Assembly: GCA_029987245.1 (NCBI GenBank)
Contig: DALTWG010000012.1
Coordinates: 1 to 30,462 of the forward strand
Direction: 5' to 3'
From: Methanocorpusculum sp.
GTDB taxonomy: Archaea > Halobacteriota > Methanomicrobia > Methanomicrobiales > Methanocorpusculaceae
Length of the DNA: 30,462 nt
This document shows positions 24,046 through 30,242 of this stretch, piece by piece. Position 1 is the stretch's first letter, and each line of letters opens with the position of its first letter. The notes beneath the pieces were generated by a model. That model saw only the letters and a list, made by a program, of their open reading frames with translations, did no database searches and had not been told where the DNA came from. The position numbers and the translations under genes are program-made.

Positions 24046-24885
24046 TTATATCATCGCTTTAATGAATGCAAATACGCCGAACATATCAAGTGCTATCATT
24101 ACCATCAGGAAAGCAAAAATCCTGCGAAGCGCACGTTCCGGTATTTTTCCGTGCAAAACACGCGATGAAAAAACGGCTGACGGAATGGATGAAATAATAA
24201 ACGCAAGCCACATAGGCAGAGCAATAAATCCGACCGAGAAAATGCCATAAACCGACAAATCAACACCGATTCCGGCACCGGAGATACTATATGCGCAAAC
24301 ACCTCCGAGTGTAATGAAAGCAATTGCAAAAGACGATGTCCCTATCGCCCGCCTCATGGAAAATTTTCCCAGAATTGATAAAACCGGCACAATCAGAGCG
24401 CTGCCCCCGACACCAAGCATACCGGAAAGAAATCCGGCAGCCGAACCGGCAAAGATGCAGGGAACTGGTTTCATTTCCGTATTTTCACCCGCGTGTGCTT
24501 TGCTTTTTGAAATCATCTTTACCGCAGCAAGTACCAGCAGACAGCCGAATAAAATTTCAAGCACCCTTACCGGAATATGTTCTGCGCAAAAGACTCCTGC
24601 AAAACTCATTGCTGCCCCTGTGATTCCTATAATAACTGCATTTTTCATTGAAACATTACCCTGTCTCAGATGAGAGAGAGACCCTGCGAGAACCGTCGGG
24701 AAAACACAGGCAAGACTGGTGCCGAATGCAGCTAAAAGTGCCGTATCTTGCGGCACTCCGCATTCCTGCAGCATAAAAAAGACCGCCGGCACGCAGATAA
24801 ATCCGCCGCCGACACCAAGCAGCCCGGAAAGAAAACCGGTTACCAGCCCGGCACAGAGTAAAAAGATGATGACAAAAAGCTCCAT
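24046..24885 (-). CDS. TSUP (TauE/SafE) family membrane transporter 1
   Basis: 279 aa from ATG 24885, which begins the first helix (MELFVIIFLLCAGLVTGFLS). About eight helices are seen, with the two family hallmark turns GLLGVGGGFICVP and GMLGVGGSALIVPVL, one in each half of the internal repeat. TSUP proteins move sulfite, sulfonates, thiosulfate or other sulfur-containing anions. It is closely similar to the second TSUP gene just upstream. The ATG overlaps the stop of a 28-codon ORF (TAATG), and its promoter region is a copy of that before the SepCysS operon. Confidence 0.9.
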   Translation of the reverse strand: MELFVIIFLLCAGLVTGFLSGLLGVGGGFICVPAVFFMLQECGVPQDTALLAAFGTSLACVFPTVLAGSLSHLRQGNVSMKNAVIIGITGAAMSFAGVFCAEHIPVRVLEILFGCLLVLAAVKMISKSKAHAGENTEMKPVPCIFAGSAAGFLSGMLGVGGSALIVPVLSILGKFSMRRAIGTSSFAIAFITLGGVCAYSISGAGIGVDLSVYGIFSVGFIALPMWLAFIISSIPSAVFSSRVLHGKIPERALRRIFAFLMVMIALDMFGVFAFIKAMI

Positions 24886-24971
24886 TACAAGGCAGCCTCC
24901 GCAGATTTTGCACAAAGCGCAGTGAAGATACCCGTTTTCTGAATGACTTTGTATTCTGCGCGCTGTGCCAT
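24885..24971 (-). CDS. 28-aa ORF, hybrid remnant coupled to TSUP 1
   Basis: A 28-codon frame starting MAQRAEYKVIQ ends in a TAA that overlaps the ATG of the TSUP gene (TAATG). Its start and 60 nt upstream match the start (MPQRAAD) and promoter of the 59-aa ORF before SepCysS. The C-terminal part (GIFTALCAKSAEAAL) does not match that protein. It is probably a deletion remnant kept because it allows coupled translation of the transporter. Confidence 0.45.
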   Translation of the reverse strand: MAQRAEYKVIQKTGIFTALCAKSAEAAL

Positions 24972-25023
24972 AGTATAATAGTAGTAGGTGCGGAAGATAC
25001 ATGTAGGTTTCGACAGAGGGTGC
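24961..25023 (-). promoter_or_regulatory. Duplicated promoter region, copy at TSUP 1
   Basis: This 63-nt segment aligns with 28358-28418 with a few mismatches and small gaps. Common blocks on the minus strand are GCACCC, TCGAAACCTACAT, TTCCGCACC, CTATTATAC and the start codon region. It should contain the promoter, and possibly a shared operator, for TSUP 1. Confidence 0.7.
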
Positions 25024-25071
25024 AAAATTGCAGTCCGTGTCTGTGCTGATATTAGGTTTAGCCTGCCTTTT

Positions 25072-25911
25072 TTAGAGCAGCGCCCTGATAAAGTCAAATA
25101 CTTCAAACATATCAAGTGCAATTACCACCATCAGTACAAAGAAAATCCCGCGAAGCACACGGTCCGGCAGTTTTCCGCCCAGAACCCGCGATGAAAAAAC
25201 AGCCGCCGGAATGGACGAAAGAATAAAAACAAGCCACATGGAAAGAGCAATAAATCCAATGGAGAAAATGCCGTACGGCGATAAATCGACATCTGCTGCT
25301 GTTCCGTTCAGAAGATATGCACAGACACCGCCGAACGTAACGAACGCTATTGCAAAAGACGATGTCCCGATAGCCCGTTTCATGGGGAATTTTCCCCAAA
25401 GCGACAGAAGCGGCACAAGAAGAATGCCGCCGCCGACCCCCAGAAGACCGGAAATAAATCCGGCTGCAGAACCCATGCATACACAGGGAACCGGCTTCAT
25501 TTCGGTATTTTCACCAGGATGCGTTCTGCCTTTTATTACCATTCTCACCGCTGCAAACAGCAGCAGACAGCCGAATAAAATTTCAAGCACTCTGACATGA
25601 ATCAGTTCAGCACAAAACGCCCCTGCAAAACTTACCGCCGCACCGGCACAACCTAAAACTGCTGCATTTTTCAGCGAAACATGACCCTGTCTTATATGCG
25701 ATATCGAGCCTGCAAGCACAGTCGGGAACGCACAGGCAAGACTTGTGCCGAATGCAGCCAGAAGTGCTGTCTCTTCCGGCACGCCCGATTCGGTGAGTGC
25801 GAAATAAAGCGTTGGCACACAAATAACTCCTCCCCCGACACCAAGCAGACCCGAAAGCATACCGGTTACAATTCCGGCGCAGATTATAAAGAGAATGATG
25901 AATAATTCCAT
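25072..25911 (-). CDS. TSUP (TauE/SafE) family membrane transporter 2
   Basis: 279 aa from ATG 25911, which overlaps the stop of the radical SAM gene (TGATG). The plan is the same as in TSUP 1: MELFIILFIICAGIVTGMLS, GLLGVGGGVICVP, and GLLGVGGGILLVPLL in the second half, with about eight helices. The two proteins match closely through ETALLAAFGTSLACAFPTVL and similar stretches. The tight coupling to the radical SAM and SepCysS genes suggests handling of a sulfur compound used or produced by that pathway; substrate and direction are unknown. Confidence 0.91.
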   Translation of the reverse strand: MELFIILFIICAGIVTGMLSGLLGVGGGVICVPTLYFALTESGVPEETALLAAFGTSLACAFPTVLAGSISHIRQGHVSLKNAAVLGCAGAAVSFAGAFCAELIHVRVLEILFGCLLLFAAVRMVIKGRTHPGENTEMKPVPCVCMGSAAGFISGLLGVGGGILLVPLLSLWGKFPMKRAIGTSSFAIAFVTFGGVCAYLLNGTAADVDLSPYGIFSIGFIALSMWLVFILSSIPAAVFSSRVLGGKLPDRVLRGIFFVLMVVIALDMFEVFDFIRALL

Positions 25912-27014
25912 CAGGGAATTATCTCCGCTCCGTTGTAGCGCGTGTGGGCAAACGCAGCAAGCGAAAGCCTGCCGCTGTCTATCATTTTCCAAATCCGGGG
26001 CAGATTTGCACAGAGTGCGTCGTGAAGCGCCCGCACGGTATTGCAGACCAGTTTATACTCATCCTTCCACGGCCGCACAATGTTTGAATACAGACACCTG
26101 CCCCCGCAAAAATCGTATAAATCGCAGGATATACAAGGCTCGCCGATAGGAATTTCCGGCAGATTAAGGGGATCTGCATCGCGGATGTGTCCGGCATAAT
26201 AATCTGCCATTCCAACCATAATCGGGCATGGGGAAATGAATCCGTTGGTCATAATGCTGTAATTGACATAGCCCGAACCGCAGCGAAGCCGTGCTTTTTG
26301 TCCGCGCAAAAGGTCTTCGGTGGTCGACAAAAACGGATACCATTTGGGCACCGCCCCGGTTTTTTCAATGCGGGTTACCCACTCGTCAACCAGTTTTGCT
26401 ATCCCCTCGTTGTATTTCACACTCCATTCTGCAAACCGCCGGTGCGAAAAGTCACCGGTGAAATCCGCGTCCATCTGCCAGTGAATTGAGGTGAAATAAT
26501 TTGCAAGATGCGTTACCGCTGCAAAAATATCCGTGTCTTCTGCCACGGTCATCCGGGCAATTAATTCCCCGGCAAAACCGTTTGCTTTGATGAAATCCGC
26601 GGTTGAGCGGACTATGTCATATATGCCCGCACCCCGGTGTCCGTCGGTTAATTCTCTATCGCCGTCGATGGAGATAAGAATTGTCTCAAACCGGTTGGTG
26701 TATTCTTTTGGCAGCGCTTTTAAAAAGACGCCGTTTGTCTGCAGCATAAAGCGTTTTACCGGGGCATTGTTCATAACTTCCTTTACAAATTCCGGACACA
26801 TCAAAGGCTCCCCGCCGATAAATGTCAGAACTGCGTTCGGGTCGCGTGCGAGGAATGCATAGAGTTCTTTCTTAGACGAGGAGAAATTTTCCGTAATGGT
26901 TTCGTCAATGGTTCCGGGCGAACCGCCCGGCTCGTCTTCTTCGTCAAACATTTTTGCCCGGCAGTAGGAGCAGCAGAGATTGCAGTCGTCGGTTACGATT
27001 AGGTGAAAGAACAT
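25911..27014 (-). CDS. Radical SAM/SPASM enzyme (peptide-modifying type)
   Basis: 367 aa. The radical SAM motif is CNLCCSYC, with Cys11, Cys15 and Cys18 as the CxxxCxxC set, and FIGGEP near residue 66 is the SAM-contacting loop. The C-terminal part has the SPASM cysteine pattern: Cys245, Cys263, Cys294, Cys297, Cys303, Cys307 and Cys324, enough for auxiliary FeS clusters. It resembles the putative peptide-modifying radical SAM families described from methanogens and Archaeoglobus (Mhun_1560 or AF0577 type); this is from memory. No Cys-rich precursor peptide was found beside it. It overlaps SepCysS and TSUP 2 by 1 nt each. Confidence 0.87.
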   Translation of the reverse strand: MFFHLIVTDDCNLCCSYCRAKMFDEEDEPGGSPGTIDETITENFSSSKKELYAFLARDPNAVLTFIGGEPLMCPEFVKEVMNNAPVKRFMLQTNGVFLKALPKEYTNRFETILISIDGDRELTDGHRGAGIYDIVRSTADFIKANGFAGELIARMTVAEDTDIFAAVTHLANYFTSIHWQMDADFTGDFSHRRFAEWSVKYNEGIAKLVDEWVTRIEKTGAVPKWYPFLSTTEDLLRGQKARLRCGSGYVNYSIMTNGFISPCPIMVGMADYYAGHIRDADPLNLPEIPIGEPCISCDLYDFCGGRCLYSNIVRPWKDEYKLVCNTVRALHDALCANLPRIWKMIDSGRLSLAAFAHTRYNGAEIIP

Positions 27015-28192
27015 TAGTTTATGGTCATGCCGTTTTCTTCGGCGATGCCCAGATAGGTGTCTCTTACATATTCGGCCTGTTTTCTTGTCATGCCGTAGGT
27101 GTTGAACTTCCAGATTTTAGTGGCACCCGGGATAATGCCGGTAATTCCTTTCTTGGAAAGGGCGCTTGAGAGGAAATAGCCCCGCTTTTTGTGCGTCTGG
27201 GCAACGACATCAAAGGACTGTGTTGTGTCAACGCGGGTAAGCGTGTGTTTGCGCGGGTATTCGGAGAGAATCTTTGTTCCTTCGATGGATTTGAGCGCGT
27301 CTACGATGAGCTTTGAGTTTGCCAGTTCTTCGTCGAAGTGGTTGACACGTTCCTTTACCGCCGGGAAGGATGCAAGCAGCCCCACAATCGGCGCGCCCAT
27401 GAGCGAGCAGCCGAGAATGCCGACTTCTTTGATGCCGAAGCGGCGTCCGGACAAGTCGCCTTCTATCTGCGTGGTTCTAAATACCTCTTCGGCGCGCTCT
27501 TCGGTGGCTGCAAGAATGCCAGACGGCGCCGGGGCTGCCATGCTTTTGTGTCCGGAGCCGACGACAAAATCAACGCCCAAGTCTTTGCCGTTTACCGGTA
27601 AAATGCCCACGGTGTAGACGCCGTTGTAAAGGACGGGGATGTCATACTGGTGTGCGACTCTGGCGATTGCTTTTACGTCATGGAAGTTGCCGAACTGGTA
27701 GTCTACATGGTCGATGTAGAGGAGTTTGGGCGAGCGTCCGAATTCGCGGGTGACATCTTCGATGCGCTGGGCTGTTGCTTCTGCGGTGATATGGTTGTCG
27801 GCGGATTTGGGGATTTCGCGCACAATTCCTTTCTGGATTTCGACAGAGAGATATGAGGTATAGTGTGCAAGGCCGCCGATTAATACGGGGTCGCCTTTTT
27901 CGACATAGGTTCCTGCAACCTGCTGGAATGCGCGGCGGGCTCCGGGGACGGTGCGGGCTGCATCCATTCCGACAAAATTTGCCAGGTCAACGTGAAAGTC
28001 CTGCAGGGGCGGGTTGGTGATGTAGTCGAGGCGGAAGGGTTTTCTGCAGTTGTCGCAGACGGAGTAGCCGTCTCCCCATGCAATGAGCGCTTTCATTGCT
28101 TCGGGGGTAAGGCGGCCTCCGACCTGGATGGGGTCAAGGTTGATGGAGACTTCGTCGCGGTTGCGTGCGTCAATGTTGCCGCAGCATTTCAT
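27014..28192 (-). CDS. pscS: O-phosphoseryl-tRNA:cysteinyl-tRNA synthase (SepCysS)
   Basis: 392 aa PLP enzyme that converts phosphoseryl-tRNA(Cys), made by SepRS, to Cys-tRNA(Cys) with a sulfur donor; a methanogen hallmark. It shows INLDPIQVGGRLTPEA near residue 18, PGARRAFQ, and the PLP lysine in VGSGHKSM (Lys216). The three cysteines known to matter in the family are kept: Cys46 and Cys49 (VCDNC) and Cys262 (GILGCSLMG). The length is normal. The ATG overlaps the stop of a 59-aa ORF by 4 nt, and its stop overlaps the radical SAM start by 1 nt. Confidence 0.95.
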   Translation of the reverse strand: MKCCGNIDARNRDEVSINLDPIQVGGRLTPEAMKALIAWGDGYSVCDNCRKPFRLDYITNPPLQDFHVDLANFVGMDAARTVPGARRAFQQVAGTYVEKGDPVLIGGLAHYTSYLSVEIQKGIVREIPKSADNHITAEATAQRIEDVTREFGRSPKLLYIDHVDYQFGNFHDVKAIARVAHQYDIPVLYNGVYTVGILPVNGKDLGVDFVVGSGHKSMAAPAPSGILAATEERAEEVFRTTQIEGDLSGRRFGIKEVGILGCSLMGAPIVGLLASFPAVKERVNHFDEELANSKLIVDALKSIEGTKILSEYPRKHTLTRVDTTQSFDVVAQTHKKRGYFLSSALSKKGITGIIPGATKIWKFNTYGMTRKQAEYVRDTYLGIAEENGMTIN

Positions 28193-28368
28193 AGGAGTTC
28201 ACTCTCCAGAATATCGAGTTGTTTGCGAATCGATGCTATATATTTGGCGGCTTTTTCTTTCTGGGTGTCGTCGAGTTTGTGGTCGGGGGCGGTTACTCTC
28301 AGGAGTTGTTTGATGTCGCAGAAGGTAAACATCCCCTGGAAAACTGCGTCTGCTGCTCGCTGTGGCAT
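28189..28368 (-). CDS. 59-aa protein coupled to SepCysS, hypothetical
   Basis: A frame starting MPQRAADAVFQGMFTFCDIK and ending IRKQLDILESELL, predicted all-helical with an amphipathic C-terminal helix (residues 36-59) and a single Cys17. Its TGA overlaps the SepCysS ATG (ATGA), the typical sign of translational coupling. Its first codons and promoter are duplicated before TSUP 1. It is the first gene of the operon. I do not recognise it; a role as a SepCysS partner or tRNA-complex component is a guess. Met13 is a possible alternative start. Confidence 0.7.
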   Translation of the reverse strand: MPQRAADAVFQGMFTFCDIKQLLRVTAPDHKLDDTQKEKAAKYIASIRKQLDILESELL

Positions 28369-28418
28369 AATGTATAATAGGTGGGTGCGGAAAATAAATG
28401 TAGGTTTCGATAGGGTGC
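28358..28418 (-). promoter_or_regulatory. Promoter region of the SepCysS operon (original copy)
   Basis: On the minus strand the order is GCACCC, TCGAAACCTACAT, TTATTTTCCGCACC, CTATTATACAT, then the ATG at 28368. The ATTTATTTT stretch about 30 nt upstream of the ATG is the likely box A for a leaderless transcript. The near-copy at 24961-25023 keeps the TCGAAACCTACAT block exactly, marking it as a possible operator. Confidence 0.6.
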
Positions 28419-28434
28419 GGGGGGTAAGAAATTT

Positions 28435-28470
28435 AGTAACTATTCACCACGGATAAATAAACTGTCCAAA
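28435..28470 (+). repeat. Left inverted repeat of the GNAT module
   Basis: AGTAACTATTCACCAC followed by a spacer and CTGTCCAAA. The reverse complement of 29351-29377 reads AGTGACTATTCACCGC followed by a shorter spacer and CTGTCCAAA. The two copies face each other around the small ORF and GNAT gene. Confidence 0.6.
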
Positions 28471-28533
28471 TACACACTATACGAAAAAGAGATAATGACA
28501 GAAAACCAATATTTACCTGTTATAGGAGAGAAA

Positions 28534-28686
28534 ATGGCACAACCAATATCATTAGGACTGGTCCTCGAAGGAGAAGCAGCAAAACGCTTTGAAGAATATG
28601 AAGCAAATCCTGTATTCACCCAAAAAGGTCTTGATCTCATTCGTGAAGTAAAAGAAGAACTCAAAGCAGAAGGATTTGTTGAATAA
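28534..28686 (+). CDS. Small antitoxin-like protein (50 aa)
   Basis: Start taken at ATG 28534 (MAQPISLGLVLEGEAAKRFE) because GGAGAG lies 5-10 nt before it; a longer frame starts at 28495 without such a site. The rest (EYEANPVFTQKGLDLIREVK) is helical and acidic. It directly precedes a GNAT acetyltransferase by 7 nt, the usual order of antitoxin then toxin. It shows no clear ribbon-helix-helix signature like the DUF1778 antitoxins, so the antitoxin role rests on position and size. Confidence 0.65.
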   Translation: MAQPISLGLVLEGEAAKRFEEYEANPVFTQKGLDLIREVKEELKAEGFVE

Positions 28687-28693
28687 CCTGCAC

Positions 28694-29212
28694 ATGAATT
28701 TAGATATACACGAATATCAAATTCTTCCCCTCTCTGCAGAAATTAACCTTGCTTCATTTAACTGCGGCGATGAAGATTTGAATGATTATATCTGCAATGA
28801 TGCGCTGCATAATCAAAACAACTGGGTGTCGGCAACCAAAGTACTTCTTGACAAAACTAACACAGTAGTTGGTTTTTATACAATTGTACCCGACACACTC
28901 CATAAAGGAAGAATCGACCTCTCGGATAAACTGCAGGGATACCCGTATATGAAATATCCTGCAATAAAACTTGCCCGTCTTGCAGTTGATAAAAAGTATC
29001 AGCACCGCGGAATTGGAAAACTGCTCATGAAAGCGTTTTTTAAAGAAACGCGTCAGTTAATTCCGCATGAAGGAGGGAGATTCATTACTGTTGATGCAAA
29101 AAATACTGCGCGTGGATTTTATGAACAATATGGATTCGTTCAGGCTCTTCCACATCAGCAATCAGATATTGTCCCCATGTACCTCGATTTCTATAAATTC
29201 TACAACCAGTAA
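28694..29212 (+). CDS. GNAT family N-acetyltransferase, possible toxin
   Basis: 172 aa from ATG 28694; an earlier TTG at 28676 would overlap the upstream ORF. GNAT motifs: the FNCGDEDLNDYICNDALHNQ N-terminus as in TacT/AtaT-like proteins, VGFYTIVPD, then the acetyl-CoA loop RLAVDKKYQHRGIGKLLMKA (QHRGIG) and the FYEQYGF Tyr region. Toxins of this type acetylate aminoacyl-tRNA in bacteria. Pairing with a small upstream ORF and the flanking inverted repeats support a toxin-antitoxin unit on a mobile or duplicated segment; toxicity is not shown by sequence. Codon use is more A/T-rich than in the core genes. Confidence 0.82.
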   Translation: MNLDIHEYQILPLSAEINLASFNCGDEDLNDYICNDALHNQNNWVSATKVLLDKTNTVVGFYTIVPDTLHKGRIDLSDKLQGYPYMKYPAIKLARLAVDKKYQHRGIGKLLMKAFFKETRQLIPHEGGRFITVDAKNTARGFYEQYGFVQALPHQQSDIVPMYLDFYKFYNQ

Positions 29213-29350
29213 TATTTGCGGAGATAAGAATCATTACAACCCGGGATTTACTCTCTGAAAACAGGTGAGTCAACCCATTACCATTATTTGCAATATGTTT
29301 TGCGATTAAAATTGTGCGGAGATGACTGTCTAAAGTGGGGGAGAGATTTT

Positions 29351-29377
29351 TTTGGACAGAGGCGGTGAATAGTCACT
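29351..29377 (-). repeat. Right inverted repeat of the GNAT module
   Basis: Reverse-complement partner of 28435-28470: 14 of 16 positions match in the AGTRACTATTCACCRC part and all nine in CTGTCCAAA, with a shorter spacer between the blocks. Confidence 0.6.
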
Positions 29378-29520
29378 TTTTTCTTTTCCGGCGTACTTTA
29401 TCTGTCTTGTTCTTTCGGTTTGAATCATCAGGAATTCCTTGTGAGCTGCTTTTTTTAGGGCGTTTGTCTTTTTTGCAGCTGTTGTTTAGGTGAGGATGAT
29501 GTTTTTGCCGCGCGTCATGT

Positions 29521-29543
29521 TGCGTCACATTGCATGTGACGCA
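29521..29543. repeat. Perfect 10-bp hairpin
   Basis: TGCGTCACAT at 29521-29530, loop TGC, ATGTGACGCA at 29534-29543. It is not followed by a clear T-run on either strand. It may be a regulator-binding palindrome or a recombination site. Confidence 0.7.
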
Positions 29544-29729
29544 GAAAATCCTGCGCAAATCGCATTTCCCGACAAATCAACGCATTATTTCAGGATTTGT
29601 TTTTCTGCGGCAGGTTTGGGAAATTTCAGCCGCGTACAAAATTATTGCGGGTGAGCTTTGGTTTTCGGTACGTGCGTAACTAAAGCGGAAAATGGCGGTT
29701 TGGTATGGTTTGTTATCATTATTTCCGGC

Positions 29730-30118
29730 TTACAGATTATCCAGTATCAGATGAATCATATCTGCATCCAGTTTTTCAAAGGCAAAACATTTCTTTCCCA
29801 AATCTTTCAATGATGCTCCGAAATGATACAAAACAGATTTATCTATTATTAAAAACCTGTCATGCATTTTTGTCGTGTACTTTATAGTAAGTTTTGGATA
29901 CTGCTGATTGAATTTCTCTGAGTTACTGCAAGGTCGCCTTTGCGTACAGTCATGAGCATGTATATGCCTTGTTCGGTGAATACGCAGGGGGAGGTATCTG
30001 CTTTTGGGGTTTATGTTTGCGGTCAAAAATTTTGACCGCAAATATGCTGTTTCTTCTTCGGTCAGCCGGAACATGAAGTCTTCGTCACCGGTCTGATATG
30101 AAACAAAAATCGCCTGTC
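29730..30118 (-). pseudogene. Decayed ORF6N-domain gene remnant
   Basis: Read on the minus strand, three frames carry pieces of one protein. First DEDFMFRLTEEETAYLRSKF (end of an ORF6N domain), then after a +1 shift at a CCCCC run (about 29983-29988) CVFTEQGIYMLMTVRKGDLA, then in another frame MHDRFLIID and YHFGASLKDLGKKCFAF, as at the C-terminus of some ORF6N proteins. The N-terminal part of ORF6N is missing and a run of ten C begins at 30121. ORF6N genes are typical of phages and accessory islands, so this is a mobile-element relic. Confidence 0.75.
30016..30042. repeat. Perfect palindrome with 13-bp arms
   Basis: TTTGCGGTCAAAA, one central A, TTTTGACCGCAAA. It lies inside the ORF6N remnant, where it encodes part of LRSKFLTAN, so it may be only a by-product of that coding sequence. 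Confidence 0.75.
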
Positions 30119-30188
30119 GTCCCCCCCCCCTCTCCGACACCCGCAAAATCTCACGCACAGCAAAAATAGTCAAAATGCTGCACTGCCT

Positions 30189-30233
30189 TGAGGCGGTTCG
30201 CCGAAAGGTTGAGCACGGTTTTTCCGTGCGATT
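30189..30233 (+). repeat. Structured repeat, copy 2
   Basis: TGAGGCGGTTCGCCG (30189-30203) and the block GAGCACGG...CCGTGCGATT (30211-30233) match copy 1 at 395-438 exactly, with a 7-nt spacer (6 nt in copy 1) of different sequence. Both inner hairpins are kept; the outer stem of copy 1 is not. CACAGCAAAA precedes both copies at different distances. Confidence 0.65.
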
Positions 30234-30242
30234 CTGCACTCC

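Larger units (their letters stand above)
29213..29729. other. Intergenic region right of the GNAT gene, no supported gene
   Basis: Contains the right inverted repeat (29351-29377), T-rich stretches, and a perfect hairpin at 29521-29543. A 61-codon minus-strand frame at 29373-29558 is Lys/Arg/Ser-rich without domain features and covers the hairpin, so I do not call it a gene. Confidence 0.55.

Noticed and set aside
24886..25002. Longer start of TSUP 1
   Set aside because: The extension is not hydrophobic and spans the duplicated promoter; ATG 24885 aligns with the start of TSUP 2.
29373..29558. 61-codon minus-strand basic frame
   Set aside because: Lys/Arg/Ser-rich composition with no domain, overlaps a palindrome, and lies in a T-rich non-coding stretch.
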